Source: Alteromonas pelagimontana
GTDB lineage: Bacteria; Pseudomonadota; Gammaproteobacteria; Enterobacterales; Alteromonadaceae
DNA length: 64,000 nucleotides
Assembly: GCF_002499975.2 (NCBI RefSeq)
Contig: NZ_CP052766.1
Location: forward strand, 1-64,000
Direction of reading: 5' to 3'
A program made the position numbers and the translations under genes. The number at the start of each line of letters is the position of its first letter. Position 1 is the first letter of the stretch. The notes beneath the pieces were generated by a model. It saw nothing but the letters and a program-made list of their open reading frames with translations, made no database searches and had not been told where the DNA came from. Positions 42,393 through 52,045 of this stretch are shown here, one piece after another.

Positions 42393-44210
42393 TTAATGAT
42401 GCAGATGGTCGTAAATAGTTTCGGCTAAATCGCTGCTGATGCCGGGCACACTGGCAATTTCGTCTTTACTGGCACGTTTTAGGCCTTGGAGCCCTCCCAT
42501 AAACTTCAGTAACGTCTGTCGACGCTTAGCGCCTATTCCGGGAATTCCTTCGAGCGTCGACGTCGTTTTTACCTTTTGCCGCCGATTACGGTGACCTGTA
42601 ATGGCAAAACGATGCGATTCATCCCTTATATGCTGGATCAGGTGCAGTCCGGGAGCATGGCTTTCCATAGGAATCGTTTCATGAGACCCCGCAAGAATGA
42701 GCGTTTCCAGTCCAGGCTTACGTGTGGTTCCCTTCGCCACGCCAATTAACATCGGCTTTTTATCTTCCGGCCACTCTTCAAAAAAGTTCTCAGCCTGCGT
42801 TAACTGCCCTTTGCCGCCATCAATAAAAAGGATGTCAGGTATCTTACTGACTTCTTTTACATTTTTATAGCGTCGCTTCAGCGCCTGTGCCATCGCCGCA
42901 TAGTCATCACCGGGAGTGATCCCTTCGATATTATAACGGCGATAGTCACTTTTCAGGGGGCCCTCGCGGTTAAACACTACACAAGATGCGACTGTTTGTT
43001 GGCCTGAAGTATGGCTAATATCAAAGCATTCCATACGTTGAATAGGTTGATCGCGTTCAAGTGTGGCTTCTAGATCCAGAAATCGTGCATAAACGGATTT
43101 TTGCTGGCTGTATTGAGCGTCGAGCGCGTTTTCTGCGTTGGTCTGCGCCAATTGCAAATATTTGCGTTTTTCTTCTCTGGCGCCACGGAAAAACTTCACT
43201 TTGTAATTGGCTTCACTACTCAACAGTTCTGCTATCGCATCTTCATCAGACAAGGGGCGAGGCAATACAATCTGTTTCGGGATCACCTTGTTTCCAGCCA
43301 AATAAAACTGCAGAAAAAAAGATTCGAAGATCTCGTCTTCGTTGGCGGTTGATGGCACCTTGGGAAAAAACGCTTTACTGCCTAGCAATTGACTATCGCG
43401 GATAAACATAACTTGTATGCACGCCATATTTCCCCGTAATGCAAAGCCAAAGACATCCATTTCGTCCTGCGTACCCGCCACCCACTGACGTTCCTGCACT
43501 TTTCGCAGAGCGTTTATTTGATCACGATACCGCCCCGCCGCTTCAAAATTTAACGCTTCGCTGGCTTTCTCCATTCGTTCAACCAGCGTACCAATGACCT
43601 GCTGATTTTTACCTTTTAGAAACAACGTAGCGAGTTTCACTTGCTCAGCATATTCTTCATCTGTGACGTGACCTTTTACACAGGGCGCGCTACAACGTTC
43701 CATCTGATACTGTAAGCAAGGCCGGCTTCGGGCGCGATAATAGCTGTCTTCACACTGCCTGACCGGAAAGATTTTCTGCATGGAACGCAGGCTTTCCCGC
43801 ACCGCCCAGGCACTGGGATAAGGTCCAAAATACTCGCCCTTTTTCTTTTGCGGTCCACGATGAAAAGCCAGGCGAGGATGCTCATGAGCAGAAAGAAAAA
43901 TAAAAGGATAGGATTTATCATCCCGCAGCAATACGTTATAGCGGGGCTTATACTTCTTGATGAAATTGTTTTCGAGCAGGAACGCTTCCGTTTCGCTATT
44001 GACAACGGTGATATCCATATTGGCAATTTGGCTTACCAGCGAACGGGTTTTAGCGTTATCTACCTGCATTCTGAAGTAGCTGGATACACGCTTTTTTAGA
44101 TTTTTTGCTTTCCCCACATAAATAACATCACCCTGCGCGTTATACATTCGATAAACGCCGGGTTGATTAGTGAGATTTTTTAAAAAATCTGCTGCGTCAA
44201 AATCAGACAT
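42393..44210 (-). CDS. uvrC: excinuclease ABC subunit C
   Basis: Makes the two incisions in nucleotide-excision repair after UvrA and UvrB have found the damage. 605 residues: GIY-YIG nuclease at the N-terminus (QPGVYRMYNAQGDVIYVGKA), UVR/UvrB-binding segment (VERMEKASEALNFEAAGRYR), RNase H-like nuclease (MECFDISHTSGQQ and FIDGGKGQL), and helix-hairpin-helix repeats at the C-terminus (LEGIPGIGAKRRQTLL). Seven bases separate it from uvrY, so the two genes are co-transcribed. Confidence 0.97.
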   Translation of the reverse strand: MSDFDAADFLKNLTNQPGVYRMYNAQGDVIYVGKAKNLKKRVSSYFRMQVDNAKTRSLVSQIANMDITVVNSETEAFLLENNFIKKYKPRYNVLLRDDKSYPFIFLSAHEHPRLAFHRGPQKKKGEYFGPYPSAWAVRESLRSMQKIFPVRQCEDSYYRARSRPCLQYQMERCSAPCVKGHVTDEEYAEQVKLATLFLKGKNQQVIGTLVERMEKASEALNFEAAGRYRDQINALRKVQERQWVAGTQDEMDVFGFALRGNMACIQVMFIRDSQLLGSKAFFPKVPSTANEDEIFESFFLQFYLAGNKVIPKQIVLPRPLSDEDAIAELLSSEANYKVKFFRGAREEKRKYLQLAQTNAENALDAQYSQQKSVYARFLDLEATLERDQPIQRMECFDISHTSGQQTVASCVVFNREGPLKSDYRRYNIEGITPGDDYAAMAQALKRRYKNVKEVSKIPDILFIDGGKGQLTQAENFFEEWPEDKKPMLIGVAKGTTRKPGLETLILAGSHETIPMESHAPGLHLIQHIRDESHRFAITGHRNRRQKVKTTSTLEGIPGIGAKRRQTLLKFMGGLQGLKRASKDEIASVPGISSDLAETIYDHLHH

Positions 44211-44217
44211 TCAGGCC

Positions 44218-44862
44218 TTACAATAAGTTGGGATCAATCAATTTATGACGCAGCGCCAGATGGGTTAATTCTACGTCTGTCGTCACCCCTAGCTTTTCAA
44301 ACATACGATACCGATAAGTATTTACAGTTTTTGCGTTTATGCTTAATTCAGTGGCAATTTCCGGCACCTTTTGCCCACGGGTGAGGCGCATGGCAATGTT
44401 CAGTTCTCTGCTGGATAAGATGTCAAAAGGATTGTCTCGGTCAGGCGCCAATTTACTAATGGCAATGCTTTGAGCAATCTCTGGGGCGAGATATTTCTGA
44501 CCAGCAGCAACTTTATATATAGCCCGAATCATTTCATCTGGTTCAGCATCTTTGGTTAAAAAGCCAAATCCACCCATCTGCATAACCTGGGAAGGTATCG
44601 GATGTTCTTTATGCATTGATAAACAAATTACCCGAGTATTTTCCGCCATCCGGACAATCTTTTTAGTGGCTTCCAATCCTCCCATACCGGGCATATTGAC
44701 ATCCATAAGTACGACGTCGGGGGCATTTTTCCGACAAAACTGTACTGCTTCTTCTCCGTTTTTGGCTTCGGCAACGACGGAAAAATCATTTATATCGTCA
44801 AGGATACGTCGAATCCCTGTTCTGACCAATTCATGGTCATCTGCCAGGATAATCTTAATCAC
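44218..44862 (-). CDS. uvrY: response regulator UvrY/GacA
   Basis: Two-component response regulator of 214 residues. The receiver domain has ILADDHELVRTGIRR and the phosphorylated Asp in DVVLMDVNMPG; the LuxR-type HTH is LTRGQKVPEIATELSINAKT. It answers to the sensor BarA/GacS and normally activates the Csr regulatory RNAs. GTG 44862 is chosen (VIKIILADDHE) with a GTGAG ribosome site; an upstream frame to 44925 adds a non-homologous stretch. No Csr-type RNA is seen in the window. Confidence 0.95.
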   Translation of the reverse strand: MIKIILADDHELVRTGIRRILDDINDFSVVAEAKNGEEAVQFCRKNAPDVVLMDVNMPGMGGLEATKKIVRMAENTRVICLSMHKEHPIPSQVMQMGGFGFLTKDAEPDEMIRAIYKVAAGQKYLAPEIAQSIAISKLAPDRDNPFDILSSRELNIAMRLTRGQKVPEIATELSINAKTVNTYRYRMFEKLGVTTDVELTHLALRHKLIDPNLL

Positions 44863-45114
44863 GTTTAGGCTCACCGAATCTTTATTTATTAGGAACAGGT
44901 CTAACCTGCAAATCCATAATACCACGTAAAAATGAGTAGTGAAGAGCTTTCACTAAGCAGTTTACTAACTGCTGAAAGAGTAACCACTTACGTTTTACGC
45001 CTTGCAACATCAATAACCAAGTCCGAAGGAAACTCTTGAACGGCTAAAACCAAGGTATAAGTTAAATTAGCAAATGAATTGAAGTAATAGAGAAAAGATA
45101 GTCTGGCTGCATAA

Positions 45115-46248
45115 CTATATTTTTTGTGCCATACGTGTAATACGTTTACTGGCCGCTTCCAACAGCGAAGGCGAAGTGGCAAGATTCATTCGAAAACAAC
45201 AAGGAGCGCCGTATTCTTTGCCTGATGTTAATGCAACACCAGCAGCAAGTAGTGCTGTCTCTATTTGATAGTGGGTTTTATCTAGTGCAGTAAAATCCAA
45301 CCATGCAAAATAAGTGGCATCTCCTATGTGTACCTGCAAGCCTTTGGGGGAAGACCGAAAACAGTTTGCTACCATCGCGCGGTTTTCCCGTAGCCATGCC
45401 TTTACCTTTGCCAGCCATGGCTCGCCATGACGATACGCCGCATTTAACGCTACACAGGATAAAGCTCCTGCCTCGCCATGTACTGACGATATACGTTGAT
45501 GGAACGCTCCTCGTAAACCTGAATTCGGAATGATGGCGTATGCAGCGCCTGGAATTGCTGCCAAATTAAATGACTTAGCGCAGCTATTTAGAACAATGGT
45601 GATATTTTGCGCGTGCTCACCCAACGCGAGCACACTTTTAAAGGATCGTTGATTAAAAATGAAATCACTATGAACTTCATCAGCAATAACAAGAATATTG
45701 TGCTTTACGCAAAAACTCACCAGGCTTTGCAGGTCTGTTTCAGGCCAAACACTGCCTGTGGGATTATTAGGGTTGCACAGCAATAACATTTTCGCATCAG
45801 GGTTAAGCTTTTCGATATCGATGGCGAACCCGCTGTTTGTCGGCACTAACGGTATTTCATGAATCGTGCGACCACACTGGGAGATAAGAGAATAAAACGG
45901 GCTGTACACCGGAGAGAGAAGCATTATCTTGTCGTCTATCTGTGTAAACGTAGTAATAGCAGTGCGGATCCCCATAAGTACGCTAGACAAGCTGGTGATC
46001 CATTCCCGTTCCAACGCCTCGCCTTTACTTTGATGCCAAAGGCAGACCGCCTCAGTTATATCAATATCGACATAGCCCACGATATTCGCCTGCAAAAAAT
46101 TGGTAATGGCGTCAACAATTTCACGCGCAATCGCGATATCCATGTCAGCAATCCACAGCGGTATTACATTGTCATTGCTGATGCCAAACTTATTTTTTAA
46201 ACCATCAAACTTAACTGCGCCTGTTCCCTTGCGCGGCAGGACTTTCAC
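45115..46248 (-). CDS. ovoB: PLP-dependent C-S lyase, probable OvoB
   Basis: Fold type I aminotransferase/beta-lyase of the PatB/MalY group, 377 residues. PLP-binding residues are visible: CNPNNPTG (158-165), ADEVHSD (189-195) and the Schiff-base Lys225 in NSCAKSFNLA. By itself it would be called a cystathionine beta-lyase. It directly follows ovoA, its GTG start overlapping the ovoA stop by one base (TAGTG), so the likely task is cleavage of 5-histidylcysteine sulfoxide to 5-thiohistidine, the second step of ovothiol synthesis. Confidence 0.85.
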   Translation of the reverse strand: MKVLPRKGTGAVKFDGLKNKFGISNDNVIPLWIADMDIAIAREIVDAITNFLQANIVGYVDIDITEAVCLWHQSKGEALEREWITSLSSVLMGIRTAITTFTQIDDKIMLLSPVYSPFYSLISQCGRTIHEIPLVPTNSGFAIDIEKLNPDAKMLLLCNPNNPTGSVWPETDLQSLVSFCVKHNILVIADEVHSDFIFNQRSFKSVLALGEHAQNITIVLNSCAKSFNLAAIPGAAYAIIPNSGLRGAFHQRISSVHGEAGALSCVALNAAYRHGEPWLAKVKAWLRENRAMVANCFRSSPKGLQVHIGDATYFAWLDFTALDKTHYQIETALLAAGVALTSGKEYGAPCCFRMNLATSPSLLEAASKRITRMAQKI

Positions 46249-48347
46249 TAACTTGTTCGCTCAAACACGTGAAACTCTGAAAAAGTGTGTTGGTGTTTTC
46301 GCTTCGTTTCTCGAATAACAAACGGAATTTCGGTAGGTTCACCAATACGTTTAAAATTATCTGATAACGCTTTTTCAAGTGCTTCGGAAGAGGTTAATGT
46401 CTCGCCGTTTTCATCTTTGTAACCTCCCAGCCACTCATTTCGCTCAGTATATTCTGGCAACCACGTGAAAGGCGAAGCAACAATAAGAATGCCGCCTATA
46501 TTGAGGCGCTGTGTTACCGATGCCAATAGCTGCCGCGGGCTGTACACCCGGTCAATAAGGTTGCCCATAAAGATAAGATCATAATCGGTAAATTGCGCTT
46601 TTAAATTGCAGGCATCACCTTGTGCAAAGGCAACTTTGTTGCGCACCTCATATAAACTCAAGGCCGCTAAGCGCTGACTGTGAAAAGAGGTTAACTCGCC
46701 TTCTTCTATTAGATGATAGCGGATTTCCCCGCGCTCTTGCATGTCAAAAGCAGTTTTTATAAATCTCGCCGAAAAATCAACCCCATCGACATGGGCGAAC
46801 TCTTTGGCCAGCTCAAAAGTTGCTCTGCCCACTGCGCAGCCTAAATCAAGCGCCTTTCTTTTAACTTTGCCTTGCATCTGCTGTAAGCAGAACGCTGCTG
46901 AGGCTTTAGAAAAATTCGGAACATTAAAGTACTCTTTTCCATAATGCATTTCGCAATATTGTGATACCTGAGTATCGCTTTCGTAGTCAAAGTCGTTCAC
47001 GTTTATATTGATATCCGATTGTATGTAGCGAAAACCGCAATGTTGATAGAAGTGACGGCGAAATGCATAGCGACTGTCTCGCGTCGCTTCGTTACCGGTG
47101 GAGATCCAGGATCCCCCTTTCATCAGGTTGTGCTTGTTATCAAACGTGGGCGTTGTAAAGTCGTCGTACAGCGGGTGCACTTTAAAACCTTCCATGGGAA
47201 ATATAGGCGTCTCCGTCCATTGCCAGACATTTCCGGCAACATCAAAAAAATCTCCGTGACGATTTATATTAACTGGTTCTGAGGAAGCTGCCTTGGCAAG
47301 ATTGATGTTAAGCCCTTTATGGTAAAGCGTGTCGTCCAGGCCAGCCTCATCCCGCAGACGCAGCCATTCATTTTCTGTCGGCAGCCTGAGATTATGGCCG
47401 GTCATTCTGCTCTTCCAGTTACAAAATGCTTTGGCTTCATGATAGTTAACATCTACTGGCCAGTTCATGGGTAGTGGTATTATCTGACTCAGGGCGCGAT
47501 ATTCATATCCATCCTTCGACTTTTGCCAAAAAACAGGCTTGGTAGCTTGGGTAAAAGCTAACCATGAGGCGCCTTCCTCTTCCCATAGCTCAGGTTGCTG
47601 GTAGCCACCTTGCGCGACAAACTCTAAAAATTCACCGTTGCTAACCAGATACTTTGATGCTTTAAATCCAGCAACGAAGGCGGCTTGATGACCATATTCG
47701 TTATCCCAGCCATAGTATTGCGCATGAAAAGGTTTACCTGATTTTACGTCGCCTGCGGCGACAGGAATTAGTTCGTTGGTGACCCTATCGCCGACATTTT
47801 TACTTGGAGCCCAAGCGGATTTCGGTTTGATGTGCTTGATGGGAAGCTGGCGAATAAGTACCGACGACGTTTCCAAATGGATCCGTTCATGCTCTATCGC
47901 CATGAGTACAGGCCACATCGGACTGTCCCATTCAATGGGCAAGGTAAATATCATGGTTTCTATAAGATCTGAAACAACCTGGCGAACGTCGGCACGATAG
48001 TCTTTAACGTCAGCAACACTCGGCCAATCGTAATGTTCATCATTGAGATCGTCCCAACTCATTTCATCCACGCCAATAGCGAACAAAGACTCAAGCTGAG
48101 GGTTTACCCGATCTTTAAGCTGCTTCGCCAGAACCAGTTTATTGATGAAAAAAGTGGCGGTATGCCCGAAGTAGAAAATAAGAGGATGACGAAGTTTTTC
48201 AGGACGCTGATAGTAAGCTTGTTCGTCGGTCAGCAGACTATATAAACTTTCGTAAGTATCAAAAGAATGGTGAAAATATGCCAAAATCTCTTTTCGCTTA
48301 TCTTCCACGTTGCCCTTTTGTAAATGTGGAGTGTGTATGATTTCCAT
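46248..48347 (-). CDS. ovoA: 5-histidylcysteine sulfoxide synthase with methyltransferase domain, OvoA
   Basis: Iron enzyme (699 residues) that joins cysteine to the C5 of histidine with oxygen, first step of ovothiol A synthesis. An N-terminal DinB-like domain has the iron ligands HTATFF (His62) and the HX3HXE motif MAIEHERIHLE (His153, His157, Glu159). The central FGE-sulfatase domain includes FVAGFKASKYLVSNGEFLEF and LRLPTENEWLRLR. The C-terminal SAM methyltransferase domain (ALDLGCAVGRATFELA) would methylate the imidazole of 5-thiohistidine. Length and domain order match OvoA, not the shorter EgtB. Confidence 0.94.
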   Translation of the reverse strand: MEIIHTPHLQKGNVEDKRKEILAYFHHSFDTYESLYSLLTDEQAYYQRPEKLRHPLIFYFGHTATFFINKLVLAKQLKDRVNPQLESLFAIGVDEMSWDDLNDEHYDWPSVADVKDYRADVRQVVSDLIETMIFTLPIEWDSPMWPVLMAIEHERIHLETSSVLIRQLPIKHIKPKSAWAPSKNVGDRVTNELIPVAAGDVKSGKPFHAQYYGWDNEYGHQAAFVAGFKASKYLVSNGEFLEFVAQGGYQQPELWEEEGASWLAFTQATKPVFWQKSKDGYEYRALSQIIPLPMNWPVDVNYHEAKAFCNWKSRMTGHNLRLPTENEWLRLRDEAGLDDTLYHKGLNINLAKAASSEPVNINRHGDFFDVAGNVWQWTETPIFPMEGFKVHPLYDDFTTPTFDNKHNLMKGGSWISTGNEATRDSRYAFRRHFYQHCGFRYIQSDININVNDFDYESDTQVSQYCEMHYGKEYFNVPNFSKASAAFCLQQMQGKVKRKALDLGCAVGRATFELAKEFAHVDGVDFSARFIKTAFDMQERGEIRYHLIEEGELTSFHSQRLAALSLYEVRNKVAFAQGDACNLKAQFTDYDLIFMGNLIDRVYSPRQLLASVTQRLNIGGILIVASPFTWLPEYTERNEWLGGYKDENGETLTSSEALEKALSDNFKRIGEPTEIPFVIRETKRKHQHTFSEFHVFERTS

Positions 48348-48562
48348 TGCCCATCCTTAAAAATTTTTGCATCACCTATCCTCAATATCAAAATTACTAG
48401 AAGATGGAAGCGAAAAGCTATCAAGCACTTATTTAATCAGGTACAACAATCGAAAATCAATGGCTTCACTCAATGAAGGTGGAGGAGAAAGCCGATCACA
48501 ACAAGAACGTGCGTGCCAATAGAAGTTTTTCGACATAAAAAACCGAAAAGAATAACGCGCCA
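48348..48562. other. intergenic, ovoA leader
   Basis: About 215 bases upstream of ovoA; no gene or clear operator seen. Confidence 0.4.
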
Positions 48563-48592
48563 TAAAAAAAAGCCTAAACTTGCGTTTAGGCT
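48563..48592 (-). terminator. terminator of tRNA-Ser
   Basis: Nine-base stem AGCCTAAAC/GTTTAGGCT, loop TTGC, with T-runs on both strands. On the minus strand it follows the tRNA-Ser gene. Confidence 0.85.
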
Positions 48593-48605
48593 TTTTTTAA
48601 GAATG

Positions 48606-48697
48606 TGGCGGAGAGCGAGGGATTCGAACCCCCGGAAGGTTTGACCCTTCGCTTGATTTCAAGTCAAGTGCATTAAACCGAGCTCTGCCAGCTCTCC
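48606..48697 (-). tRNA. serT: tRNA-Ser (anticodon TGA)
   Basis: 92 bases including CCA, with the long variable arm of tRNA-Ser. Acceptor GGAGAGC pairs with GCTCTCC, and the anticodon loop CTTGAAA gives TGA. A strong terminator follows 14 bases after its end. Confidence 0.95.
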
Positions 48698-48954
48698 GGC
48701 GAGTGATGCGTATCTTAATGAATTTTTTTCCGCTGTAAAGGGTTATATGAGAAAAAAATTCCGACTGCGGATCTTTTGTTCTATATGAGTAGCTTTTGAA
48801 CAAAAAGCAGCATAAAAAAGCGCATTTTAAAAATAGTGTGATTTTCCTTAGTTGTTCTGAGCGAAAACACTTGAAAAGCGGAACCAAAAGCCATACAAAT
48901 GGACTAACTAAATAGTTAACCGTTTTGGTCAATACTATCCTGTTGGAGGAAACA

Positions 48955-49620
48955 ATGGATCAACGTTCAATGTATGCTGGTGCATCTCGATCGTCAGTAC
49001 TGGAAACTAACAAGGTATTGCGTAATACGTATATGTTGTTAGCGATGACACTGGCATTTAGTGCCGTGTGTGCAGGTATCGCCATGGCAGTAGGTATTTC
49101 CCCTATCATGTCATTGGTTATGACGATTGGTGCGTTTATTACACTTTTTGTTGTACAGAAGAAAGCTGACTCTGCGTCTGGTTTATTCTGGGTGTTCTTA
49201 TTTACCGGGTTAATGGGCGCGTCATTAGGTTATACCCTTAACTTCTATCTAGGTGTTGCTGGTCCTGGTCTTATTATGCAGGCGCTAGGTGCTACGGCAT
49301 TAGTCTTCTTTGCGCTTTCAGGTTATGTGCTTACCACGAAGAAAGATTTCTCTTTTATGGGTGGTTTTTTGATGGTTGGACTAATGGTGGTTATTGTTGC
49401 TGCAATCGCTAATATATTTTTCGCGGTTCCGGCAGTAAGTTTAGCCATAAGTGCTGCCATCGTGTTCATAATGTCTGGGCTAATATTGTTTGATACCAGC
49501 CGCATTATCCATGGTGGTGAAACTAACTATATTCGCGCAACAGTATCGCTCTATCTGAATATATACAATCTTTTCACTGCCATCCTGCACTTGCTGGGTG
49601 CATTTGGTGGCGACGACTAA
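48955..49620 (+). CDS. yccA: BAX inhibitor-1/YccA-family membrane protein
   Basis: 221 residues with seven hydrophobic helices and the BI-1 ending FDTSRIIHGGETNYIRATV, SLYLNIYNLF. E. coli YccA binds and moderates the FtsH protease; relatives may carry Ca2+ or H+. ATG 48955 has a strong GGAGG site. The order yccA then tus genes matches E. coli. A strong terminator follows. Confidence 0.93.
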   Translation: MDQRSMYAGASRSSVLETNKVLRNTYMLLAMTLAFSAVCAGIAMAVGISPIMSLVMTIGAFITLFVVQKKADSASGLFWVFLFTGLMGASLGYTLNFYLGVAGPGLIMQALGATALVFFALSGYVLTTKKDFSFMGGFLMVGLMVVIVAAIANIFFAVPAVSLAISAAIVFIMSGLILFDTSRIIHGGETNYIRATVSLYLNIYNLFTAILHLLGAFGGDD

Positions 49621-49640
49621 CCGACAGGTTTACGGAGAAA

Positions 49641-49667
49641 ACACCCCGTCTACGGGGTGTTTTTTTA
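49641..49667 (+). terminator. terminator between yccA and tusD
   Basis: Eight-base stem ACACCCCG/CGGGGTGT with loop TCTA and seven T. It ends three bases before the tusD start codon. Confidence 0.9.
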
Positions 49668-49670
49668 TTT

Positions 49671-50060
49671 ATGGCTACGTATTCAGTTTTAGTGACAACC
49701 TCTCCTTTTGACTCATCAAATGCACGGCGAGCTATAAGTTTTTGCACCAGTGCTATTGAATTAGGCGACAAGATACAGCAGATTTTTTTCTATCAGGCCG
49801 GGGTTTATCACGCTAACGCTCTTATCAATCCTACTAACGATGAGTATAACCCTTACTTTCAGTGGTGTGAAATTCATCAATCTGCGGCCACTCGCTTGTG
49901 GGTTTGTGTTACTGCGGCGGCTAAACGAGGAATTATGAGCAAGCATGAAGCCGCTATTGCTGAAAAGACTCAGCACAATGTGGTGTTTCCTTTTGAACAG
50001 GTAGGCTTGGGTGAGTTTTTTACCGAATTACACCAGTGCGACCGATTGGTGCAGTTTTAA
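49671..50060 (+). CDS. tusD: sulfurtransferase TusD
   Basis: Part of the TusBCD complex that relays sulfur from TusA to TusE and on to MnmA for 2-thiouridine at tRNA position 34. 129 residues of the DsrE fold. The sulfur-accepting Cys is in RLWVCVTAAAKRG (Cys79), and the ending CDRLVQF matches E. coli (CDRVVQF). The start codon lies right behind the T-run of a terminator and has no ribosome site in the usual place, which is odd for an operon's first gene. tusC follows after one base. Confidence 0.94.
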   Translation: MATYSVLVTTSPFDSSNARRAISFCTSAIELGDKIQQIFFYQAGVYHANALINPTNDEYNPYFQWCEIHQSAATRLWVCVTAAAKRGIMSKHEAAIAEKTQHNVVFPFEQVGLGEFFTELHQCDRLVQF

Positions 50061-50061
50061 T

Positions 50062-50427
50062 ATGGCTACGTTACTAATTAGACAAACTCACTCCCCCTAT
50101 GACAGCAGTGATGCGAGTGAAGGGCTGGATTTTGCATTGGGCGCCACTAATTTCGGTCATAACGTCATTGTGCTGTTCAGTGGCCGAGGTGTACTTCAGT
50201 TGCTCAACAACCAAGCCCCTCCCGCTGGCACGAAAAACCACGCAAAGCGCCTGAACCTACTTCCCCTGTATGATATAGAGAAATGTTATGTTTGCAGCCG
50301 TAGCCTTACCGATTTTTTTCCTGCAGCGCTAAGTGACCCAACTTTATTAATGAACGTAGTAAAACCTATAGAAACCAAAGAAATCGCATCTTTGCTTTCT
50401 CAGGTTGATCATGTAGTGACGTTTTAA
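50062..50427 (+). CDS. tusC: sulfurtransferase complex subunit TusC
   Basis: 121 residues, DsrF-like partner of TusD. It starts MATLLIRQTHSPYDSSDASEG and ends VDHVVTF, with the DsrE-type fold. The start is one base after the tusD stop, and its stop overlaps the tusB start (TAATG), so translation is probably coupled. Confidence 0.93.
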   Translation: MATLLIRQTHSPYDSSDASEGLDFALGATNFGHNVIVLFSGRGVLQLLNNQAPPAGTKNHAKRLNLLPLYDIEKCYVCSRSLTDFFPAALSDPTLLMNVVKPIETKEIASLLSQVDHVVTF

Positions 50428-50690
50428 TGCTAGCCGTTCTTACAGGTTCCGACTATACAGGCGAAATAAAGGCGCAACTGGGCGGTATGAAACCTTCGAC
50501 GCCCGTTATACTATGTGGAGACGGGACTTATCTTTACGCCGAGTTAATTGGCGAGTTTCCTGCATTATCGATATATGTTTTGGCAGAAGATGCGTTAGCG
50601 CGAGGTGTGACATTATCTGCTGAGTATTTAATAGATTATCGGGATTGGGTTGCCTTATCGCATAAATTTTACCCGTGGGTATTGTTGTAG
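50427..50690 (+). CDS. tusB: sulfurtransferase complex subunit TusB
   Basis: 87 residues, DsrH-like third member of the TusBCD complex. Similarity is weaker than for TusC and TusD, but the position, size and the ending [18 protein letters not shown] fit. It overlaps tusC by one base; tusE starts one base after its stop. Confidence 0.88.
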   Translation: MLAVLTGSDYTGEIKAQLGGMKPSTPVILCGDGTYLYAELIGEFPALSIYVLAEDALARGVTLSAEYLIDYRDWVALSHKFYPWVLL

Positions 50691-50691
50691 T

Positions 50692-51036
50692 ATGACCGAA
50701 AAACATTTTTTTAACTGGCAAGGTAGCCAAATCTTCACCGATAAGTCCGGTTACTTACTTGATCATACGCAGTGGAAAGAAGAGATGGCACTGCTGCTGG
50801 CGCAATCAGAAAACATTGCGCTTACGGAGGAGCATTGGGAGGTAATACGTTTTGTTCGCGAATTTTATCTTCAATACGATACCAGCCCTGCGATCCGCGC
50901 ATTGGTAAAGGCTTTTGCGCAGCAGTACGGGCCGGAAAAAGGGAATAGCCGCTATTTGCAACGGTTGTTTCCTAAAGGTCCGGCGAAACAAGCAACTAAG
51001 CTGGCGGGCTTACCCAAACCGGCAAAATGCCTGTAA
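50692..51036 (+). CDS. tusE: sulfur carrier TusE (DsrC family)
   Basis: 114 residues. It receives persulfide sulfur from TusD and presents it to MnmA. The flexible C-terminus with the active Cys ([10 protein letters not shown], Cys113) is complete; other family marks are [19 protein letters not shown] and [14 protein letters not shown]. End of the tusDCBE operon. Confidence 0.95.
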   Translation: MTEKHFFNWQGSQIFTDKSGYLLDHTQWKEEMALLLAQSENIALTEEHWEVIRFVREFYLQYDTSPAIRALVKAFAQQYGPEKGNSRYLQRLFPKGPAKQATKLAGLPKPAKCL

Positions 51037-51080
51037 TTGCCGTCTGAGCAGCAGGTTTTTATTCCCTTAAAGGAGGCAAG

Positions 51081-52028
51081 GTGATTCCCATTAAATTACT
51101 TTCCAAGTCTGTGAGTAAATTTGGCGCGGTTATTCTTACCAGCATTGCTGCTAGTTCCGCTTTTAACTATGCTTATTCTCAAGAAACGTTAGAATCCGAA
51201 GTGATAAATGTGGAAGGAAAAAAGCGGCATTATCGCTTATTTGTTCCCTCTGCCGCTGAAGAAGGGTTAGAGTTGCCGCTGGTACTGAATTTTCACGGAA
51301 CCAGCTCCACCCCTCAACAGCAGGCTAAATTTTCTGATATGGAAGATTTAGCTGAAAAAGAAGGTTTTTTTGTTGTTTCGCCTGCTGCCATCTATAAAAG
51401 GAAGAGCGACGGCCCAAATACCTGGAATGTGGATAAAGATCCCAAAGGAGTGAGTGACGTTTCCTTTGTTAAAGCTATTCTCGAAAAGCTCAAAGCCGAT
51501 TATCCTGTTGATGAAAGTCGTATTTATGCTACTGGGTTTTCGGGCGGAGCTCGAATGAGCAGCCGCTTAGCTTGTGATATGGCGAACGACATTGCCGCTA
51601 TAGGTCCAGTAGCTGGCGTGCGTTATCCGGAAGATTGTGAACCGGCAAGGCCAGTGCCAGTAGTGACGTTTCATGGTACGAAAGACACAGTAAATCATTA
51701 TGAAGTACAGGAAGATTCCCCTTCGTACTGGCGAATGGGTGTAGAAAAGGCCGTTGATGGATGGATTAAACACAATGGTTGTAACCCCGAGCCCGAAGTG
51801 GATAAGATTGATAGCAGTGTTACCCGTTTTACCTACACCGAATGTAAAGACAACGCAGATATCTTGTTCTATCGTTCTGAAACAGCCGGGCATACTTGGC
51901 CAGGTTCAGCATCGGGAGAAGATTTTGCAAAATATGGTTTAGGTAAAACTGATGAGGAACTTCCCGCCACTAAATTTATCTGGGCGTTTTTCAGTACTCA
52001 CCCCTTGCCGGGCAACGAGGCAAATTAG
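51081..52028 (+). CDS. exported esterase of the PHB-depolymerase/LpqC type
   Basis: 315 residues with a signal peptide ending near SSAFNYAYS. Alpha/beta hydrolase: oxyanion motif LVLNFHGTSS, nucleophile GFSGGARMS, an Asp in FHGTKDTVNHY, and the catalytic His in ETAGHTWPG. Family members cleave feruloyl, acetyl or polyester bonds; the substrate is open. GTG 51081 is chosen because AAAGGAGG precedes it. A terminator shared with the convergent serS gene follows. Confidence 0.9.
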   Translation: MIPIKLLSKSVSKFGAVILTSIAASSAFNYAYSQETLESEVINVEGKKRHYRLFVPSAAEEGLELPLVLNFHGTSSTPQQQAKFSDMEDLAEKEGFFVVSPAAIYKRKSDGPNTWNVDKDPKGVSDVSFVKAILEKLKADYPVDESRIYATGFSGGARMSSRLACDMANDIAAIGPVAGVRYPEDCEPARPVPVVTFHGTKDTVNHYEVQEDSPSYWRMGVEKAVDGWIKHNGCNPEPEVDKIDSSVTRFTYTECKDNADILFYRSETAGHTWPGSASGEDFAKYGLGKTDEELPATKFIWAFFSTHPLPGNEAN

Positions 52029-52045
52029 CTTAAACTCAGTAATAG

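Noticed and set aside
42322..44862. A Csr-type small RNA near uvrY
   Set aside because: No run of GGA-containing hairpins found.
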